A stretch of 34,824 nucleotides of DNA from CAYYJM01 sp964471755 (GTDB lineage: Bacteria; Planctomycetota; Planctomycetia; Gemmatales; Gemmataceae): the NCBI GenBank assembly GCA_964471755.1, contig CAYYJM010000031.1:1-34824 (forward strand). Direction: 5' to 3'. The position numbers were made by a program, and so were the translations under genes. Shown here in pieces: positions 32,141 through 34,824 of this stretch (positions are counted from its first letter, which is position 1; every line of letters starts with the position of its first letter). Under the pieces are notes generated by a model. That model saw only the letters and a program-made list of their open reading frames with translations, did not search any database and had not been told where the DNA came from.

Positions 32141-33255
32141 AGATCACTCAGGTCGTCTGTCAGATTCTGCGCATCCCGAACATCCAGGCGAAGACGGCCA
32201 GCAGCCAGGACTCGGTTCTCGTCCGCGTCCGCACCGACACCGGCCTCGAAGGCGTCGGCGAGGCGGACTCGTCGCCCGAGGTCGTCAAATCGATCGTCGA
32301 TGCGCCGTTTAGCCACAACATCGCCTGCGGTCTGCGCGAGCTGCTCGTCGGCGAGAATCCGCTCGATCACGAACGGCTCTGGCAGAAGATGTATCGCCGG
32401 ACGATGTATTTCGGCCGCAAGGCGGTCGGTATCACCGCGATGGCCGCCGTGGACATGGCCCTGTGGGACCTCAAGGGCAAGGCTTTCGGCCAGCCGATCC
32501 ACCGGCTGCTCGGCGGCAAGCAGCACGACCGGATTCGCGGCTACGCCTCGATCCTGTTCGGTCGGGATGGGAAGGCGACGGCCGACATCGCGCGTCGCTG
32601 GGTCGAGGCCGGCTACACCGCCGTCAAGTTCGGCTGGGAGCCGATGGGCACCTCCGAGGCCGTGGACATCGACCTCGTTCGCGGTGCGCGCGAGGGGCTC
32701 GGCGACGCGACGCTGCTCATCGATGCCGGCTGCGTGTATGATGCCCGAACCGCGTTGCGTCGGGCCCATGCCTTCGCGGAGTATCGGCCGGAGTGGTTCG
32801 AGGAACCGCTGCGTGAGGACGACATCGACGGTTACGTCTGGCTGCGCGATCGTTCGCCGGTGCCGATCGCGGCCGGCGAGGGCGAGTGTGGCCGGGAGTC
32901 GTTCCGGCCGCTGATCGATCGGCGGGCGCTGGACGTCTATCAGGTGGACCTGTCGCGCTGTGGCTTCACCGACGCGGCGTACATCCGGGCCCGTGTCGAG
33001 GAGATCGGGGCTCGTCTGTGCAATCACTGCTACACGAGTCCGCTGACCGTGGCGGCGAGCCTGCACTGGCTGGCGACGTGCCGCGATGCGTTCCTGTTCG
33101 AGGACTGCGTCGAGGATTCGCCCCTGCGGCACGAGCTGACCATCGAGAAGGTGCAGTCGGTGGACGGCTGGATCACGGTGCCGGATCGGCCGGGTCTGGG
33201 CGTGACGCTCGACGAGAGCTTCGTGAAACGCTACCTTGTGGCGGAGTCGGTTTGA
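32137..33255 (+). CDS. Enolase-superfamily enzyme (mandelate racemase/muconate lactonizing type)
   Basis: This 372-aa protein has an N-terminal capping domain (MKITQVVCQILRIPN, GVGEADSSPEVV) and a TIM barrel. Visible active-site residues are K164 in YTAVKFGWEP, metal ligands D196 (LLIDAGCVYD), E222 (EWFEEPLR) and E248 (AAGEGECG), D271 (YQVDLSRCG) and H297 (LCNHCYTS). The presence of D271 and H297 points to a mandelate-racemase-like acid-sugar dehydratase or racemase. The usual K-x-K on the second strand reads K-F-G, so one lysine is missing. It overlaps the deacylase gene by four bases. The substrate is probably an acid sugar or related hydroxy acid, but this is inferred. Confidence 0.88.
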   Translation: MKITQVVCQILRIPNIQAKTASSQDSVLVRVRTDTGLEGVGEADSSPEVVKSIVDAPFSHNIACGLRELLVGENPLDHERLWQKMYRRTMYFGRKAVGITAMAAVDMALWDLKGKAFGQPIHRLLGGKQHDRIRGYASILFGRDGKATADIARRWVEAGYTAVKFGWEPMGTSEAVDIDLVRGAREGLGDATLLIDAGCVYDARTALRRAHAFAEYRPEWFEEPLREDDIDGYVWLRDRSPVPIAAGEGECGRESFRPLIDRRALDVYQVDLSRCGFTDAAYIRARVEEIGARLCNHCYTSPLTVAASLHWLATCRDAFLFEDCVEDSPLRHELTIEKVQSVDGWITVPDRPGLGVTLDESFVKRYLVAESV

Positions 33256-33277
33256 TCCAGGCCAGGGAGTGGACCTC

Positions 33278-34753
33278 ATGCGCACGTTCGAGTTCAACGA
33301 CGGCAAGTCACACAAGTTCTGGAACATCGACCTCCAGGACAGCACCTTCACCGTCACCTTCGGCAAGGTCGGCACGAAGGGCCAGACGCAGACGAAGGAT
33401 TTTCCCGACGCGGCCCGGGCACAGAAGGAACACGACAAGCTCGTCGCCGAGAAGCTCAAAAAAGGCTACGCCGAGACGACCGCAGGCGGTGCTGCCGTGG
33501 CGACGCCGGGCGCGACGCCACTTCAGCAGTCGATGGAGGAGGCCCTCGTCGAGCATCCCGACGAGCTGGCGAACTCCGCGGCGTACGCCGATTACCTGCA
33601 CGATCAGGGCGATCCGCGCGGTGAGTTCATCCAGGTGCAGCTCGCCCTGGAAGACCCGAATCTCGCCGCAGCCGAGCGGGCTCGACTCCAGAAGCGTGAG
33701 ACGGAACTGCTCAGGAAGAACGAGAAACGCTGGCTCGGCGATCTGGGTCGGTTCCTCGTCGGCAAGTGGAGCGGGTCGGACAAGCCGTTCCACTACGCCT
33801 TCCATCGCGGCTGGCTCGACCATCTCCGCGTGCTGCCGGCCCCGGAGGCCCTGTTCCCGGTCCTGGCCGCCGCCCCGGCGACGCGCCTCCTGCGGACGCT
33901 CGAAATCGTCTACGACATGCGCTACCACCCGTTCGACTTCGATCAGTTTCTCCAGGGACCGAACGCCGCAATCCGTGAAGGCGAATCGGAAAGTGACGAT
34001 GGCGACATGTACGAGGAGGCGACGATCCTGCCGCCGCTGCTGGCGTCGCCGTACCTGACGAACCTCCGTTCGTTCAAGCTCGGTTTCAGCGATCAGGGCG
34101 AGCCACGCCACAGCACGATGATTGGCATCTTCTGGAGCTGCACGGCCCAGCAGATCATTGACCTGCTCGCGAAGTGTCCGCGGATCGAGGAACTCTATCT
34201 CAACACGGATCTGACCGACATCGATCGCCTATTCGCCCTGCCTTCGCTCGGTAGCCTGCGTGTCCTGCAATACTACTACGCGATGGACCACAGACCCGGC
34301 GAAGGAAGCATCGCGTACCCGCTCACCGACCTCGCGAACAACCCGTCGCTCACGAAACTGACGACGATCCGGCTCCATCCTGGCCGGGATGCCGCGATCA
34401 CCCCGAACGAACTCGACGCACTGGTCCGCTCGCCGAATCTGCCGGCCCTGGCCCACCTCCAGGCGCGGACGGTCGAGGACGCGGACGAGGGGGCCCGGCG
34501 CATCGCAGTGTCCGGCATCCTGGGCCGACTCCAGACGCTCGATCTGGGCTACTCCGAGTTGACCGATGCCGGAGCTCGTGCCCTGGCCGAGAGCCCGGAT
34601 TTCGGCCACCTGAAAGCCCTGAACGTTTCGCGTACCCGGTTGACCCAGGAGGGCGTCGCGCTCCTCCGAGCGGCCGGCGTCTCGGTCCAGGCCGAGAACC
34701 TGCGCGTTGCCGAGGGCGATTACGACAACTACTACGACGTGGATGCCGAGTGA
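33278..34753 (+). CDS. WGR, TIGR02996-type and leucine-rich-repeat protein
   Basis: This 491-aa protein has three parts. Residues 1-65 resemble a WGR domain (KFWNIDLQDSTFTVTFGKVG, TKGQTQTKDF), otherwise found in PARP and MolR-type proteins. Residues about 85-130 match the TIGR02996 repeat-companion domain (YADYLHDQGDPRGEFIQVQL), a marker of Gemmata relatives. The C-terminal half contains irregular leucine-rich repeats (LQTLDLGYSELTDAGARALA, LKALNVSRTRLTQEGVALL). The protein ends in an acidic DNYYDVDAE. The ATG at 33278 is preceded by CAGGGAG. It is likely a cytoplasmic scaffold or interaction protein; no enzymatic residues are seen. It lies 22 bases after the enolase-superfamily gene. Confidence 0.85.
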   Translation: MRTFEFNDGKSHKFWNIDLQDSTFTVTFGKVGTKGQTQTKDFPDAARAQKEHDKLVAEKLKKGYAETTAGGAAVATPGATPLQQSMEEALVEHPDELANSAAYADYLHDQGDPRGEFIQVQLALEDPNLAAAERARLQKRETELLRKNEKRWLGDLGRFLVGKWSGSDKPFHYAFHRGWLDHLRVLPAPEALFPVLAAAPATRLLRTLEIVYDMRYHPFDFDQFLQGPNAAIREGESESDDGDMYEEATILPPLLASPYLTNLRSFKLGFSDQGEPRHSTMIGIFWSCTAQQIIDLLAKCPRIEELYLNTDLTDIDRLFALPSLGSLRVLQYYYAMDHRPGEGSIAYPLTDLANNPSLTKLTTIRLHPGRDAAITPNELDALVRSPNLPALAHLQARTVEDADEGARRIAVSGILGRLQTLDLGYSELTDAGARALAESPDFGHLKALNVSRTRLTQEGVALLRAAGVSVQAENLRVAEGDYDNYYDVDAE

Positions 34754-34754
34754 T

Positions 34755-34798
34755 CAGAGCCGCGCACGTAGCGAGGCCGCAGGCCGAGCGGAGTAAGC
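34755..34798. repeat. Family A repeat, left half, at the window edge
   Basis: Beginning two bases after the stop of the WGR/LRR gene, this sequence repeats the left arm of the 2148-2261 palindrome (CAGAGCCGCGCACG, then GAGCGGAGTAAGC) with one substitution and two single-base insertions. The matching right arm is not seen before the window ends at 34824, so it may lie outside or have been lost. Confidence 0.75.
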
Positions 34799-34824
34799 GC
34801 ACCGAGGCCCGGACGTGCAGGTCT

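Overview
The window is GC-rich, densely coded bacterial DNA that most likely comes from a planctomycete of the Gemmata type (family Gemmataceae). Three things point that way: a DUF1559 protein with a prepilin-like N-terminus next to a small carboxypeptidase-regulatory-like lipoprotein; a WGR plus TIGR02996-type plus leucine-rich-repeat protein; and many secreted or Tat-exported hydrolases that stand as single genes. No rRNA, tRNA, CRISPR array, phage module or complete insertion sequence was recognised. All calls come from reading the sequence without database searches.

Layout. 1-6.7 kb: secreted lactonase-fold protein, secreted alpha/beta hydrolase, a long palindromic repeat, a Tat-exported amidohydrolase (-), a Phd/VapC-like toxin-antitoxin pair, and a 900-aa secreted protein (-) of uncertain function. 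6.8-9.3 kb (all -): zinc-ribbon protein, receiver-PP2C phosphatase, a DUF6941-like protein and an acidic protein ending in a sigma region-4-like helix-turn-helix. 9.4-18 kb (+): a compact chemotaxis-type operon, HPt-STAS, CheA (two CheW-like domains and a receiver), CheW, a chemoreceptor, CheB and CheR. 18-20 kb: a small protein and a dual-specificity-type phosphatase (-), then an HTH/coiled-coil protein (+). 20-23 kb, visibly lower in GC: a decayed 5' copy of a TolC-type lipoprotein gene, an intact TolC-type gene, and a YceK-like lipoprotein. 23-24.5 kb: a Tat-exported protein of unknown function (-). 24.7-28.5 kb (+): a basic small protein, two tandem MoxR-like AAA+ ATPases and a DUF2201-type metallopeptidase/VWA protein. 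28.5-34.8 kb: amidohydrolase, lipoprotein and DUF1559 protein (-), then an aspartoacylase-family deacylase overlapping an enolase-superfamily gene, then the WGR/LRR protein.

Most notable. (1) The first AAA+ ATPase ends in what reads as an RNA polymerase alpha-subunit C-terminal domain, replacing the C-terminal region present in its tandem paralogue. (2) CheA has no ATG, GTG or TTG start before its HPt domain and lies in the -1 frame relative to the HPt-STAS gene, so the two may be one frameshifted gene. (3) Palindromic elements of three sequence families are scattered through the window: one lies in frame inside cheA, one supplies the stop codon of the chemoreceptor gene, and a third family sits just after stop codons at three places. 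(4) A relic of a second TolC-type lipoprotein gene keeps its lipobox and a segment about 77% identical to the intact gene.

The che operon forms a self-contained signalling module. CheR and CheB would adapt the receptor, CheW would couple it to CheA, and output would go to the fused receiver or an unlinked CheY. No CheY, CheC, CheD, CheZ or flagellar gene is present here.
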